Shown here in pieces: positions 10,954-24,469 of a DNA stretch of 64,000 nucleotides. The stretch is from Chlamydoabsidia padenii (lineage: Eukaryota > Mucoromycota > Mucoromycetes > Mucorales > Cunninghamellaceae), in NCBI GenBank assembly GCA_025330725.1, contig JAIWND010000002.1, positions 248,001-312,000 of the forward strand, in the 5' to 3' direction. Each line of letters opens with the position of its first letter. Within the stretch, counting starts at the first letter, position 1. Below the pieces are notes generated by a model. It made no database searches, had not been told where the DNA came from, and saw nothing but the letters and a program-made list of their open reading frames with translations. Position numbers and translations under genes: made by a program.

Positions 10954-11010
10954 TATTTTATTTTATCAAGATATCTACATATACTATTACTATTATTAAA
11001 AAAACCCCCA
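10595..11010. other. Convergent 3' spacer with A29 tract
   Basis: Separates the convergent coiled-coil and RCF2 genes. It has an AATAAA near 10667 for the left gene and an uninterrupted A29 run at 10921-10949. An open frame at 10707-11153 runs through the A tract into the antisense of RCF2 and is not believed. Confidence 0.5.
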
Positions 11011-11779
11011 TCAATGTTGGGCAACCTTTTTGTTTTCATCCACACGGTCATCAGGTAATTCAAGCACGGCCAATAATTGAGCATCAGGGGCATTTCTATG
11101 TTTATGATCTTCGTCTTCTCCCATATATATTGACAATCCAGCAGAAGCCATGAGGACACCGATGGTAGCTGCTTGAGCATACATACGAGCTTGGACAATT
11201 TTCTGTTGAGTACTGAGGTATTTGTTGGAGAAGCTATAACCTAACGCCGCCACCATGGATAATGCCCAAGTACATCCTACAAAAAAAAAACAGGGAGGGG
11301 TGTTTACTAGTGCATAAAGAGAGTATGTTGCCCTTACCAATTACAGTCCACCGATTATCGTTCAAAAAAGTCAAGACTTTATCTACTTTTGTAATGGGGA
11401 CTTTTCCATACCGAGACTTTTCAAGATCCATATACATTTCTTCGTCCATATACCCTAGTTCCCGATTTTCATAGCCGGTTACCGCACGATCCGCCCCAAA
11501 TAGAAATCCAGCTCCAGTACCTAAGATATTTATTAAAAAGACAAGGCGTGTCAAGTCAATGGTATTCTATTATATATATACTACTATTAATCTACCTGCC
11601 ACCACCATGGTAGATTGCATTGGTTTGGTTAATGCACGAAAGTTGGGTGATTTCTTTAGTGCGATCATGGTGGCCGCCGCACCTAATCCAAATCCAATCA
11701 ATGCACCTCGAGAACCATAACGAAGTCCAAGTCGTTCACTTTCATTCAGTTGTTGTTCATTAAGCGTTTTACTCGACAT
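11011..11779 (-). CDS. RCF2: Respiratory supercomplex factor 2-like HIG1-domain protein
   Basis: Three exons, 11779-11596, 11520-11338 and 11276-11011, 210 aa, all phases consistent. The N-terminal half has two hydrophobic, glycine-rich segments (GALIGFGLGAAATMIAL and the TGAGFLFGADRAV region across the first splice). The C-terminal half carries the HIG_1_N pattern: a membrane segment, then KIVQARMYAQAATIGVLMASAGLSIYMG, where QARxxAQ is the family signature. This order (a divergent N-terminal pair plus one C-terminal HIG1 domain) matches yeast Rcf2 rather than the shorter Rcf1. It should sit in the mitochondrial inner membrane and modulate cytochrome c oxidase and III-IV supercomplexes. The acidic C-terminal tail is unremarkable. 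Confidence 0.85.
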
Positions 11780-12042
11780 TGTGTATTTTAAAAAGAGAGA
11801 AAAGAAAATAAAAAAAGCTGGGGTTTAATTATAAACCAGGGATTATTGAACCACTATTTAGCCCTGCATAGCAAAAATCAACCAATCAGACAAGCCAGAT
11901 CGTTTTATCCATGCAATTTGATTTTTTTTTTTTTCCTTTATTTGCTTTTTGATCATTGAAACTATTACTAATGTTTTATAATATGCTACTACTAACATCA
12001 TCTACAATTATATATATAAAAGGATGATAATATACCATTCAC

Positions 12043-13706
12043 CTATTTATTCGCCAAACGGGGTCTCTTGGTTTGTTTGACAGTTTCCATGGTATTCCAA
12101 AGTTCTTCATCTTCCTTTTCTTCTTCATCATCGACTGTAGGTTCCGGCACCACATAATCGGTATCGACCAAGATGGCTGTCAAGCGTTGTTTCAAATACA
12201 CCTTTTTGTCTAATTTGCGGAACTTGGTATCCAATTCGTGAAGGCGTAAGGTTCGATCCAATGCCACACTGGCTAAAACAGACCCTTTGGTATTATTCGT
12301 TGTTGTAAAAGTCGGCGAAGGTACGGTGAGTGTTGCTTTACAGGCCCCGGCAAATCCTACATACAAAACCATTAGTTCACACACTTTTTTGGTATTATGG
12401 TCCCCACCTGTTCTTACCTTTCAATTGAGCCACCACTTTGCCATTTCTAATATTAAACATGCCAACATCGTTTCGGGTATCGGCAAACACCACATGATCG
12501 TAATCCTTGCCCACAGAGAGACTTGTCAATGGAACTTTACCAACATCCACCGTCAGTACAGGTCGTCGAGCTTTGGTGAAATCGTATAATCGAATCTACA
12601 TGAAGAAGAAAAAGGTTTAAAAAGGTGTACGGATACAAAAAGAGATCTTCATATTAACCTGATGATAATGTGTTGCTACAGCCACCTGAGTTCCAGTTTC
12701 ATTCATAAATTGTAAATCATGTACCCATACAGGTTGAGGAAGATCCAAATAGTCATTTTTGACCTATATAAATAAAAAAACATCCATCAGTTTTCCATTC
12801 CCTTCCCAACCTATCTCACTTACATTTTTCGCTTCATGAATCAATCCGACCTTGCCAGGCTTTTGTCTTTGTCGAGGATGAACTGTTCTTGTGGAAGTGG
12901 ATTTGGATGGTGTAGGTGTAGGTGGTAAAAGTTCCGTCGACTTTTTCGTGCTAGTCCCACTAAGGATCACATTCATATCGTAAATCTGGACATCGATATC
13001 TTTACCAGCCACAGCCAAAAGATGACGATGAATTGGATGAGCACGCAAAATGGTCAAATCAGTACCAGCACCAGCAATAGTAGATCCGCCGGTGGTGGTT
13101 GTTTTGTCCAAAGTGGTAATCACCACTAGTTCCTTATCGTCAAGGGGGGTCCAGGTTAGGGTGCCGTTCGAGTTGCATGTTAAAAGATGTGTGTCGGTAG
13201 TTTCGAGTCCAATGAAGCGTACCGTGTTGGTCTTGGGCTTGTCGGTGTGTGCTTGTTCGATTTCCATGTCAGTGAATGATTTCATCACATTGCCTGTGTC
13301 TGGTTCAATAAAGTCAATCTTGCCGTTTTGTCGAGCCACTACAAGCTAATAAGGATTAAACAAAGATCTAGTTAGTTACAGAGTACTTGTTCCTTTTTTT
13401 TTCCTTACCAAGCGTTCCCCTTTGACAATTGCCCACGTCATCTTTTGTACAGCAGCCTGTTTGTCCACAGTACCAAACACAGTGACTTGATTCAAAGGTT
13501 CTTCCTCTTGTTTCTTTTTCGCCTTTTTGTCTTCGGATTCGGATTCTGCTTGATGTGATCGTTTCTTGGAACCCTTTTTTTCCACAGGAGGAGGTAAAAA
13601 GACAACGCCTAAAAAAAGTAAAACACCTTGAGTTTGATGCATTCGTCTTTATATTGTTTCACTTACTTTTGACTAGGCCATTTTCATCGCCAGTAAAGTA
13701 ACGCAT
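12043..13706 (-). CDS. NSA1: NSA1/WDR74-like WD40 ribosome biogenesis factor
   Basis: Six exons (13706-13667, 13608-13409, 13345-12824, 12763-12659, 12595-12418, 12356-12043), 452 aa, all phases consistent; yeast Nsa1 is about 463 aa. The start MRYFTGDENGLVK is the first WD strand of the family. Repeats include GKIDFIEPDTGNVMKSF, HLLTCNSNGTLTWTPL, LLAVAGKDIDVQIYDMN, QVAVATHYHQIRLYDF, HVVFADTRNDVGMFNIRNGKVV and VLASVALDRTLRLHELD. The acidic and lysine-rich C-terminus is typical. It should act in the nucleolus on pre-60S particles with Rix7. A charged insertion early in the chain (KKRSHQAESESEDKKAKKK) resembles a nuclear localisation stretch. Start codon is head-to-head with the aminotransferase gene, 511 bp apart. 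Confidence 0.88.
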
Positions 13707-14217
13707 GATTATCGGGGATAGATCTAGATCAAAAGAAAAAGAAGAAGGGAGGGAGCGAAAAAACATGAAATTAATGTCCCGGCAAGAAAGGCGGGATTTG
13801 AAAATATCACTGAACGGAGGCTTGGACTTTTTTTTCTCGCATTCATGCAATCCAAAAAAAGCTACTTTTTCCCAGGAGGATGATGGATACATCATTCAAT
13901 TTTATTGCGCCCTATACATCTTGCGTAAGTTTCTTCTGAAACAGAAAACCCTACTTTTTTAGATTCATGAAATCTTTTATATCGTGAGAATAGTAAGTTA
14001 CAGCCTAGTGTGGGGGAAATGAAACTAAAATTGATAATTTGGGTAGAGCGGAGGTGGGCCGATTTGTAAGAAGGCATTGACGATTGGACGTCGCTTACAA
14101 ATTTCCGCCAATCAAATGAAAACGGCATTTAAATTGACGATAACCCATTCTCCGTTATTCTATAAAATCCCCACCCCCACCCTGTTTAATCTTCTTTTCT
14201 TTTTAACATTATATACA
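13707..14217. promoter_or_regulatory. Divergent promoter, NSA1 / aminotransferase
   Basis: This 511-bp spacer is shared by two divergent genes. An exact CGGGATTTGAA lies at 13792-13802, 85 bp upstream of NSA1's ATG, with an ATTCATGCA box about 40 bp further on. A TATAAAA at 14161-14167 is 57 bp before the aminotransferase ATG. A CCAAT sequence (GCCAATCAAA) lies near 14107. Confidence 0.6.
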
Positions 14218-15763
14218 ATGACTTCCAAACTTGCTCAATTCGGTAAACGCCATATTGCCAGAGGTATTGGTCGAAGCACTGAACTAGTGATTGAAAAGGC
14301 CAAGGGAACTTATGTCTGGTCTGTGGAAGGCAAGAAGTACCTTGACTTGACCACTGGTATTGGTGTCACTAACACAGGTAAAAAAGAAAGAAGAAGAAGA
14401 AGACAGAAGGTTACAGTACACTCTGGACATAGGTTTTATCTCTCTAGTGACATTCTTGTTAACTTTTTTCTCTTTTAATATAGGTCATTGTCATCCTACT
14501 GTTGTAAAAGCCGTGCAAGACCAAGCTGCCAATCTCACTCACGGTCAAGTCAACATCTTTTACCAAAAACCCATGTTGGATTTGATTGAAGGACTAAAGC
14601 CCAAGATGCCCCATCCTTCCCTTGATACCTTCTTCTTTTGGAACTCTGGTTCGGAAGCGGTGGAAGCTGCCGTCAAGTTGGCCCGCCATGCTACCAAGAA
14701 ACAAAACATTATCGTGTTCCAAGGCTCTTATCATGGTCGTACGATGGGTACCATGGCGTTGACCACTTCTAAGACTGTCTATGGTAAAGGGTTTGGTCCT
14801 TTGATGCCTGGTGTACACGTCTGCTCTTATCCTTACTTCCAACAATGGGCTTGTCACAAGGCTGATCCTGTCCAATTTGATGCTGAATGGTGTGGTAAAG
14901 AAGCTTTACATCAATTGGATTTGGTGCTCAAACAACGAAGTGATCCCGAAGATACCGCTGCTATTTTGATTGAACCTGTCCAAGGTGAAGGTGGTTATGT
15001 GGTGCCTCCCAAGAGTAAGTAGAATAAAAGAAAATAGAGAGATGATTAACCCCAAGGTATTTTAAATAGATTTTATTACTGGTCTTCGTGAAATCTGTGA
15101 TAAGCATAACATCTTGTTGATCTTTGATGAAGTGCAATCTGGATTTGGTCGTACTGGTAAGATGTTTGCTGTCGAACATTTCGGTGTCCGTCCTGACATT
15201 ATGGTGATGGCCAAGGGTATTGCTTCTGGTTATCCTCTCTCTGCTATTGTGTCTACCAAGGAATTAATGGATACTCAACCTCCTGGATCCATGGGTGGTA
15301 CTTACTCTGGTAACGCTGTTGCTTGTGCTGCTGCCAATGCTACTTTACAAGTCTTCAAGGATGAAAACATTTTGGAAAACTGCAATGCCAGGTAAGAAAA
15401 AAAAAAAAAAAAGAGAGTCGGGATCAAAATGAACTGGGACTAAAACCTTTTTTTTTTTTTTCTTCTAGATCTGAACAATTCTTCTCTACATTAAAGGCCA
15501 AGATCCCTAGTTTGTTACCTGACAATATCAAGGTGGATATCCGTGGTCTTGGTTTGATGATCGGTATTGAATTCTTGGATGCACCTAAAGGATTTGCCAC
15601 TGCTGTGGCCAACGAAGCTCTCAACTTGGATACCATTGTATTGACCACCTCCATTTATGAAACTTTGCGTTTGATTCCTCCTCTCAACATCACCAAGGAA
15701 GAAACCGATTTGGCTTTGGATCGTATTGTTGCCAGTATTGAAGCTGCTGCCAAGAAATTGTAG
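14218..15763 (+). CDS. Class-III PLP aminotransferase, 4-aminobutyrate aminotransferase-like
   Basis: Four exons (14218-14377, 14484-15014, 15070-15391, 15469-15763), 435 aa, phases consistent. Family landmarks in order: [15 protein letters not shown]; the PLP-phosphate segment [54 protein letters not shown] with the ring-nitrogen Asp (Asp250); and [15 protein letters not shown] with the Schiff-base Lys (Lys279). [18 protein letters not shown] motif follows. This is a full-length class-III enzyme. The best guess is a GABA or omega-amino-acid transaminase passing the amino group to 2-oxoglutarate, since sequence of this type is annotated as GabT in many fungi; ornithine and related substrates cannot be excluded. 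No mitochondrial leader is obvious. An AATAAA lies near 15838. Confidence 0.85.
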
Positions 15764-16024
15764 TATATAGATTTTGTAGTTTAAATAGTGGGGGTAGGCG
15801 TGACATAGTGTTTATATATATATCATTTTAATATCTCAATAAAGAAGGATTTGAAATCCACGTATTCTAATGAATATGATCTTGTCTCTTCCCTTTGAAT
15901 GCCTATTATGGCAAATCAAACAAGCCACTATTCTGTGCACTGTGAAACAAGCAATTTATCGACTGCGGTAGTCAAGCGACATGATTATAAAAAACTCAGC
16001 AGTCGAATTTTTGCCTTTTTTTTT

Positions 16025-16056
<32 letters not shown>

Positions 16057-16168
16057 TTTCTTCTCCCACTTTTAACATTCCATACCCAACTGTGTCGTAT
16101 ACCACACTTTACAATCTCTATTTTGTTTTATCTCTAGTATTTATAAAGTCATCTCTCAACCTGGAACC
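15764..16168. other. Intergenic with long pyrimidine tract
   Basis: The 3' end of the aminotransferase (AATAAA near 15838) is followed by the promoter of the C2H2 gene, which holds an almost pure T/C tract at about 16014-16064. Confidence 0.55.
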
Positions 16169-17224
16169 ATGAATTCATCGTTTACTGCTGCTGCCACTTC
16201 TTCGGATGCCCTCCTGGATCTCCACACTTTACTTGGAAACTTGGATGGTGAGTTTGAAGAGTTAATGATAGTTTATCTTTTGTTATTAGCTGCCAATACT
16301 GATACATTAGAACAATCATCATTTCCTATAGATCAAACACCATACGAACATTCACCAATTGGTAAAACGTCGACGACCACTGACGATATGATGAACTCGC
16401 TGTTTTACAGCAGGCAATCCAATTTAAATGCGCCATCATCATCATCATCATCATCATCTTCACTCTTACAGCAGCAATACAGTCCTATGATGAATACACC
16501 TTGTTTGGAGGCATTCACACCCGCCGCTGGCTTTATGACGGATAGTCCAATGATGACCACGCCTTATATGGATCCATTGATTGGCTCAGCACATTTTACA
16601 CCCATGATGACCACATCTTCTGGATTGCATCTCGACCACTATTTTACTCCCGAAATCACATCCGTCGATCCTTCACAACTGGCTTTGGAACAAGATCAAC
16701 AACCTTCTTTGGTCTTGGCACAACATGACCAACCGGATGATTCTCTCTTCCCTCCTTTATCTCACGAACAACAATTAGAACAACAACAGGGTAATGACTT
16801 GGACCTCTTTTTTGATGACTTGTTTACCACCGATGACACGTTTCCTTCCAACCAAGTGCAACCTCCTATTAACGATAACAAGCGGAAACGATCGAATGAT
16901 GACACACTCGACCCTGCTGAACTCGATAGGATGATCAAACACGCCAAGATCAACAAGGACGGGTTATTCCTCTGTAGTATTTGCGATCGTGGGTTTAGTC
17001 GACGGTATAATCTGGGTACTCATATCAAGACACATTATAAATCCCGTGCCAAGCCATTCGCTTGTCATCTCTGCACCAAATCATTTGATCGGAAACACGA
17101 TTGCTTACGCCATATCTCCACTGTCCATAAAGGAGAACGATTACATACTTGTCAAAAATGCGCCATCTCATTCTCTCGTCGGGATGCACTTCATCGTCAC
17201 CAAGCTCAAAAACACACAAAGTAA
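16169..17224 (+). CDS. C2H2 zinc-finger transcription factor (three C-terminal fingers)
   Basis: The frame is open throughout (351 aa), but 16248-16289 looks like a 42-nt in-frame intron (GATG|GTGAGT ... TTATTAG|CTGCC). It encodes an out-of-place hydrophobic run (LMIVYLLLLA); removing it gives 337 aa. The N-terminal two thirds are Ser/Thr/Gln/Pro-rich with repeated PMM-T-P blocks, likely an activation region. A KRKRS cluster follows as a putative nuclear signal. Three C2H2 fingers end the protein: FLCSICDRGFSRRYNLGTHIKTH, KPFACHLCTKSFDRKHDCLRHISTVH and HTCQKCAISFSRRDALHRHQAQKH. The finger style recalls Crz1/Azf1-type fungal regulators, but I cannot assign an orthologue. Confidence 0.83.
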   Translation: MNSSFTAAATSSDALLDLHTLLGNLDGEFEELMIVYLLLLAANTDTLEQSSFPIDQTPYEHSPIGKTSTTTDDMMNSLFYSRQSNLNAPSSSSSSSSSLLQQQYSPMMNTPCLEAFTPAAGFMTDSPMMTTPYMDPLIGSAHFTPMMTTSSGLHLDHYFTPEITSVDPSQLALEQDQQPSLVLAQHDQPDDSLFPPLSHEQQLEQQQGNDLDLFFDDLFTTDDTFPSNQVQPPINDNKRKRSNDDTLDPAELDRMIKHAKINKDGLFLCSICDRGFSRRYNLGTHIKTHYKSRAKPFACHLCTKSFDRKHDCLRHISTVHKGERLHTCQKCAISFSRRDALHRHQAQKHTK

Positions 17225-18265
17225 CATATGCAACAATACATTGGATCTTCTTTCTCTCTTCTTCTTCTTCTCTTTATTTTTATTATGAATGGATGGACAA
17301 CACCTGTTTGTCAATCTTCCCCTTTCCCCTTAGTAGTAGTAGTATACCTCCATTCCCCCCCTTTTATTTACTTTATTTAGTATTGCATCCAATCTGTTTT
17401 TACGGGTGCCGGAGGGAGGACATATATATATATATATATATAAAGACTCACCTTCTTAGGATAGATACCTCTTTCACTTTTTTTATATGGCTTATGACAA
17501 TAAATAATTTTTATATATAAAAGAGGATATTATCTGTGATTGTATCCTCTTTTTTCAATTCAATCAACATGTCTATATTGTAGTTTATTAAAATACTAGG
17601 ATACATATTATATACATACCCCCCCTTTATAATAAAAGCCATGTTTGTTCTCTTTTTTTTTTTGAGTGATGTTGTCTTTTTTAACTACGTGGGACACAAT
17701 AATCTATAACTATTATAGGGATTCAGCCAAAAGAGTAGCGGTAAGAATCATGGCGTCCATGAATATGCATGGGTTCCTAATATGTATGTCAAATCTTGAT
17801 TCCTCATGATTCGGTTTTGACATGTATGTGTGCCTGCATGGAGGAAAAAAAAAGGGGGGGGTCCATATTCAAACCCCATCATAGCCGCATGATTTTCACA
17901 GAGTTGAAATCCCGATTCGATTCCTCTTCAGGGACCATTATGAAAAAAAGGGGGAAGACTCGCCACCAATAAAGTCAACACGTATAAATCTTTAACTTTG
18001 TCAAATACCAATAAGATCATAACCAGCATTGGCATAATAGATGCATAATGCATCAATTAGGTACATAATATAGTAACAAGTCATAAAATATATAGAGTCT
18101 CGTTACAACATACTGTATATAAAGAGGAGGAAGATAATGGATGATTACATAAGGACCCAGCTTAATCCGAGCTGTGCAATAAAGCATTGTTTATTAATTA
18201 ATTAATCAAAATGATAAAGTGTCATCAATTTATACTATCAATCTAATGTTATACCAAGGCACCAA
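17225..18265. other. Convergent intergenic region
   Basis: About 1 kb between convergent genes. There are T-rich stretches, a (TA)10 run near 17426, several AATAAA-like sites, and the motif variant TTGAAATCCCG near 17906. No coding or RNA feature is evident. Confidence 0.5.
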
Positions 18266-20039
<1,774 letters not shown>

Positions 20040-20420
20040 TTGTATAGGTTTAATGGAAGAAAGAATAAAAACAGCCTAAAAACCCTTTTTTGAATTTTAT
20101 AGAAATCGGGATTTGATTTTCGAACGGATTGTTCCGGGGTATTTTTTCAAACGTTAACCCGAATCACTCTATATATGACACAATTAGCATGAATGATATA
20201 GTTTTCTTCATTGGTAGTTTTTATTGATGAAGTATATATAATTTATGAGATAGAGAGAGGTAGGTTTTGATAGCAAATAATAGTCTATGTATATATGGGA
20301 AGGGTGGGAGGAGGAAGTGAAGGATTGTTCGGATCAACAGAGGGGGGTAAGAGTAAAAGACGATCCTATTCTATTGACTTTATATAAAAAGGGGGAGAGA
20401 TAATATACAACAGATGGCAT
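20040..20420. other. SFA1 promoter and TIM17 3' region
   Basis: Contains CGGGATTTG (20107-20115), about 70 bp upstream of the SFA1 ATG, and the short 3' flank of TIM17. No other gene seen. Confidence 0.5.
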
Positions 20421-20434
20421 TTACATCTAACACA

Positions 20435-20481
<47 letters not shown>

Positions 20482-21100
20482 TAAAGTCAACCCTACCATC
20501 CCTCTAATGTATATCAACTTACTTGAGGCATCACAGGTCTGTTTTGTTCAGCAGTCCATCTAGAAATAGCAATACCGATCCCTTCAATCAAGGCCAGTAA
20601 ACCACCACCTACAACAGCAGAGATTGTAGCCGCCTTGGCCCCACCACGAGCAGCCAATACACCACCAGTCAAAGCACCAGACATGATCGAGTTCCAAGGA
20701 TCTTCTTTTTGTCGAATACCTTTCAGACCACAGTCAAAAGTAGAAAAGAGACCACCCCAGACTGCAAAGTTACCCCCTAGTACAGGTGCTCGAGCCTTCA
20801 TGGCAGATACTGCACCTGTCAAACGTTCGCCCTAAGTAACTACCCGTTAGTCATATATACCAACATTGTCTCTTCTTACCCTTGGAGAGTTCTTTGCTCC
20901 TTTCACTGAATGCCAAATACCACCACCGACAGCACCCATCACAAAGGCACCACCTAAATCGTTCAGAATAACCCAAGGACTAGTAAAAAAAAAGTGGGGG
21001 GGGGAGGTTTCGTCAAGACAAGGAGTAAAAGTGATCATTTATTGGCAACCTTCCATACTTACCAAGGGTCCCGGGAGTGATCTTGAGAAGAGTGACCCAT
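20421..21100 (-). CDS. TIM17: Mitochondrial import inner membrane translocase subunit Tim17
   Basis: Four exons (21100-21063, 20979-20880, 20831-20523, 20426-20421), 150 aa. Landmarks match Tim17 closely: [78 protein letters not shown] and [10 protein letters not shown]. Four membrane segments with GxxxG packing are visible. It is the core of the TIM23 presequence translocase in the inner membrane. The last exon is only six nucleotides (Met plus stop): the third exon ends at CCTCAA|GTAAGT, and the next good acceptor GTGTTAG|ATGTAA closes the frame. Reading through instead would end after two more residues. The final intron contains a CA repeat and an A-rich tract on the plus strand (20431-20477). 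Confidence 0.92.
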
Positions 21101-22754
21101 GTTATATAGTGTTGTAATTTATAAAATCAAGGAGAGGGAAGTTTATAATAAAAGAGAGAGATACAATGCTCTATTGAAAAGGTATATATAAAGTACTTTC
21201 CAAGTATAAGCAAAAAACTGGGTTAAAAAAAATAATAAACAAGAAGAAAAAAGTAGGAATTTAGCAAAAAAGACTGAGATGGAATCCGAAAGAAAGAAAG
21301 AAAGCACTGCACGTCACAAGTAACCCCGCCATATTTAGCATGAAGGTCACCCCTTTTTTTTATTCGAAATTCAACTTTTCTTTCCCGTTTTTACAACTCT
21401 GCTTAACAATGTTGATCCTGTTTGAATGATTCTATGGCTCTTTATTATATTTACAAGGCTACTCTATCTCTATTCCTCTATTTGTATGGCTCATAGGCAA
21501 ACTCTGGTCTATTTAACTTACCGATGCAACTGTAAATTGTTATTCGCGACTTCCAAACTGTTTATTAATTGAAAAAAAAACACCAATGGTCACAACGAGG
21601 TAAACGACAATATGTACCCTGTTGCTAAAGGACAAAAGACTCATTTACTCTTTCTTTCTTATAGCAAACAGTACTCAATGCGGGTGATGGACGCAATATA
21701 CCAATTTCAAACGACAATGCTAACTATAACAACGTATATCAGCTCATTTATTAAACGGCAGTCTTTGATACATCTTGTACAAAACAACTCGATGGTAAAC
21801 TATGACCGGCTTGTTTATTCACGACTATACAGCCTAATTCCGACAGTGTAGTGCCGATTCTTTCCAGCAAACCCAGTAGTCTGTCAATACTTTGAACATT
21901 ATCCAACATAACGTTATGTAGGATACACCACGTGGATGTCAGCCAACTTTGTCCCTCGATGCATTGGGACATGAAATTTAAAATGTAAAAGGACAACCAA
22001 CGAACTACCCTCCATTCCGATCGATCAACAACCCTATGCCTCACACAACTGTTGACCAACTGGCAATGATAGTATGCGCTATCTCCTTCAACCAACAAAT
22101 TAATTTGGGTTATTTTCATGTTATCATGGATTCTGTATGGGGTATATTGGTAACTGGCTCAAAGTCATAGGGGCTAACTTTTTTTTCATATGTATATGAA
22201 TGGCAATAATGGAAGCAACAATACCATTCAAACTCACCTGTCTTCACCACCACCACCACCACCTTATTTACTTTTACTTACCTAGGTATTGGAAATAAGA
22301 TGTTGGGATCAATCAAATTACGGAAACATTCTTACCATCATTATCACCACCCTCTTACTCATCCATCAAGACCAGGATCATCAACGCCATTAGACTCTGG
22401 ATACACGCTCAAAACTACATTCATAATTAATCTAGTTGCTCTTTACCTAGTTATTTATATTCATCTTTCCTTTAACTATAGTCAACATATAATTGATCAA
22501 CTTAAATAAACTTTATTCCCATTGTCTGGATTTTAAAATCTTCAGGAACCAACTGCATGAATTTACTCGGGTAAGACATTGGTTATGATTCCTATAGCCT
22601 CAACGGATTTCACAAGGAAAGACTGTTTTAGTTTTACCGCGGGAAATTGTTCGAGTTGATGACAATGACCGATCTGGACGCTATTTGTTTGTTTGTTTGC
22701 TCTTTTTTATTTGTTAATAGAAATAGCTTACTAAATGAGGATCAAGTACAAACA
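21101..22754. other. Divergent intergenic region with two doubtful open frames
   Basis: Between TIM17 and the RING gene. A minus-strand frame at 21751-22119 (122 aa, rich in Cys, Val, Leu) reads like protein but has no TATA box, splice context or recognised family; it may be a gene relic. A short plus-strand frame is listed separately at 22300-22509. The rest is AT-rich. Confidence 0.4.
22300..22509 (+). CDS. Possible small membrane protein or last exon, unassigned
   Basis: 69 codons. A His-rich start (LRKHSYHHYHHPLTHPS) is followed by one convincing hydrophobic helix (TFIINLVALYLVIYIHLSF) and a short polar end, and AATAAA overlaps the stop. An acceptor-like TTACCTAG precedes the ATG, so it could be the final exon of a tail-anchored protein, but I cannot find upstream exons that splice to it. 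Composition fits coding better than its surroundings do; otherwise unsupported. Confidence 0.25.
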   Translation: MLGSIKLRKHSYHHYHHPLTHPSRPGSSTPLDSGYTLKTTFIINLVALYLVIYIHLSFNYSQHIIDQLK

Positions 22755-22921
22755 ATGACACGCCTCTCACCTACAACTACTTATGGACTGATATCAATGT
22801 TGATACTTTGTTTGTTACTGGGAGCAGTAACCCTTCCTAATGCGACAAGGTGGTTCCAAGGTTCCAGTGCATTCATTCAGCAAGGTAATAGAATGACATT
22901 ATCAAGTTGAATCACTAATCC

Positions 22922-22952
<31 letters not shown>

Positions 22953-24469
22953 TGTGTAAGAAAAGATGTCATCATATTACTAGGTAATGACACTACTTTC
23001 AAAAGCTCTAGCGTTTATGGTTATCATGAGTGGCAATACAATAAACATTTAATTGCCGCCGATAACACCCCACCGCCCAGCGAGTCGGGTCTTCAGGTAA
23101 AAATAAAGTGACGCCCCCATTTATTTCTTCTTCTTTCTCACTTACATCTCTGAAAAATAAAACAGGGTATATTATACGACCGTGGATTATCATGCTCACC
23201 AACAGCCAACAATACTCTTCCTTTACCTATACATGAATCAGCTTGGCGGGTCAATTTGTCTCGAATTGCTCTTGTCCAATTAGGTGGATGTCTCCTTTCT
23301 GAAAAATTGGAATTTGCTCAAAACGATGGCGCCAGTGCTGTGATCTTTTACAATAATGCTACGGACTCTTCCTTGATAACAACAACTTTTGCCACCAATA
23401 GTAATACTATGGATCCATCTCTTGATGATAATGAATGGCAAACAAGAATGGTAAAGTCATACTCTTCTTGTTAATTATTTACCTTTACTAATCTAATTTA
23501 ATTGTGTGTGTCATAGCATATCGATCCTGGTACTATATTTATTCCTGCCTACCATGTAGATGATCGCACTGGTCAAGAACTCTACGAAAGATTGGAAAAC
23601 CTGACGAGTTGGGAAACAAACAACCAAATCCTGAAACAAGCCGACGATGACCATCCTCTTCCCCCCTCTCACCTTGTCACTCGAGTCACTCTCTATCCGG
23701 ATCAAAAGCCCTTTTTGGAACCCTGGCAATTTGCACTGATTGTGATTGGTGTGGTGGTATTAACGAGTCTGTTCATCGTCCTCGCCGTACAATGTCACCT
23801 CTATCGGGTTAAACAAAGACGACATCAAGAACAACATCATCACTATGAAGAGAATGACGAAACGGACGATCAGGTGAACAACGAATCCTTTTGGCTTCAA
23901 CTATTGTCAGCAGCGGATAATGATGATAATTACACTCGTCATCATCATCAACAACAAGAAAAGAAACCACGTTATCGACTTCATCCTTCTGTTTTGGACA
24001 CTTTGCCGACACGACAATGGGATGGATTAGAAATGGCCAAGTCTGATCAATGTGTGATTTGTCTGGAACCTTTTGTCGTGGATGATACTTTACGAACTTT
24101 GCCTTGTGAACATGAATATCATCGTGATTGTATTGGTAAGGAAGGTGGTGGTAGTCATTGGAATAGGTAAACTAATCTCTGGTTATTTATATATAAATAG
24201 ATGTATGGCTTACCAAGAAAAACGCTTGTTGTCCTTTATGTCTTCAACTCGCCATTACTCTACCCACCATACCAGAACAAGTTCACCACACTCATCATCA
24301 TCAAAACAACAGTTATACGCATGAAGAACGATTGGATCATCATCATTTATGGTACGATCGGACCGATCAAGAAGACACTCCTTCCAGTCATACCGCTACC
24401 ACTTTGACTATGCCCACTCGTTTGAGTGAAGTAACATCAGATCCACATCAACATCAACCGCCAAATTAG
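22755..24469 (+). CDS. PA-TM-RING transmembrane E3 ubiquitin ligase
   Basis: Five exons (22755-22884, 22984-23096, 23166-23450, 23517-24135, 24201-24469), 471 aa, phases consistent. An N-terminal signal sequence (YGLISMLILCLLLGAVTLP) leads into a lumenal protease-associated-type domain with several Asn glycosylation sites (IALVQLGGCLLSEKLEFAQ, GASAVIFYNNA, IFIPAYHVDDRTGQEL). One membrane helix follows (FALIVIGVVVLTSLFIVLAV). The cytosolic part carries a His/Gln-rich stretch and a complete RING-H2 finger across the last splice: CVICLEPF, LPCEHEYHRDCI, then CCPLC. This architecture is that of RNF13/GRAIL-like ligases that act in the endosome/vacuole pathway (fungal Tul1 is unrelated). A His-rich tail ends the chain. 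Confidence 0.88.

Noticed and set aside
10707..11153. 148-codon plus-strand frame
   Set aside because: Passes through an A29 run (poly-Lys) and then antisense to RCF2 exons; no domain.
12043..15763. Metabolic gene cluster around the aminotransferase
   Set aside because: Neighbours (NSA1, RCF2, a C2H2 factor) are unrelated housekeeping or regulatory genes; the shared spacer with NSA1 is a simple divergent promoter.
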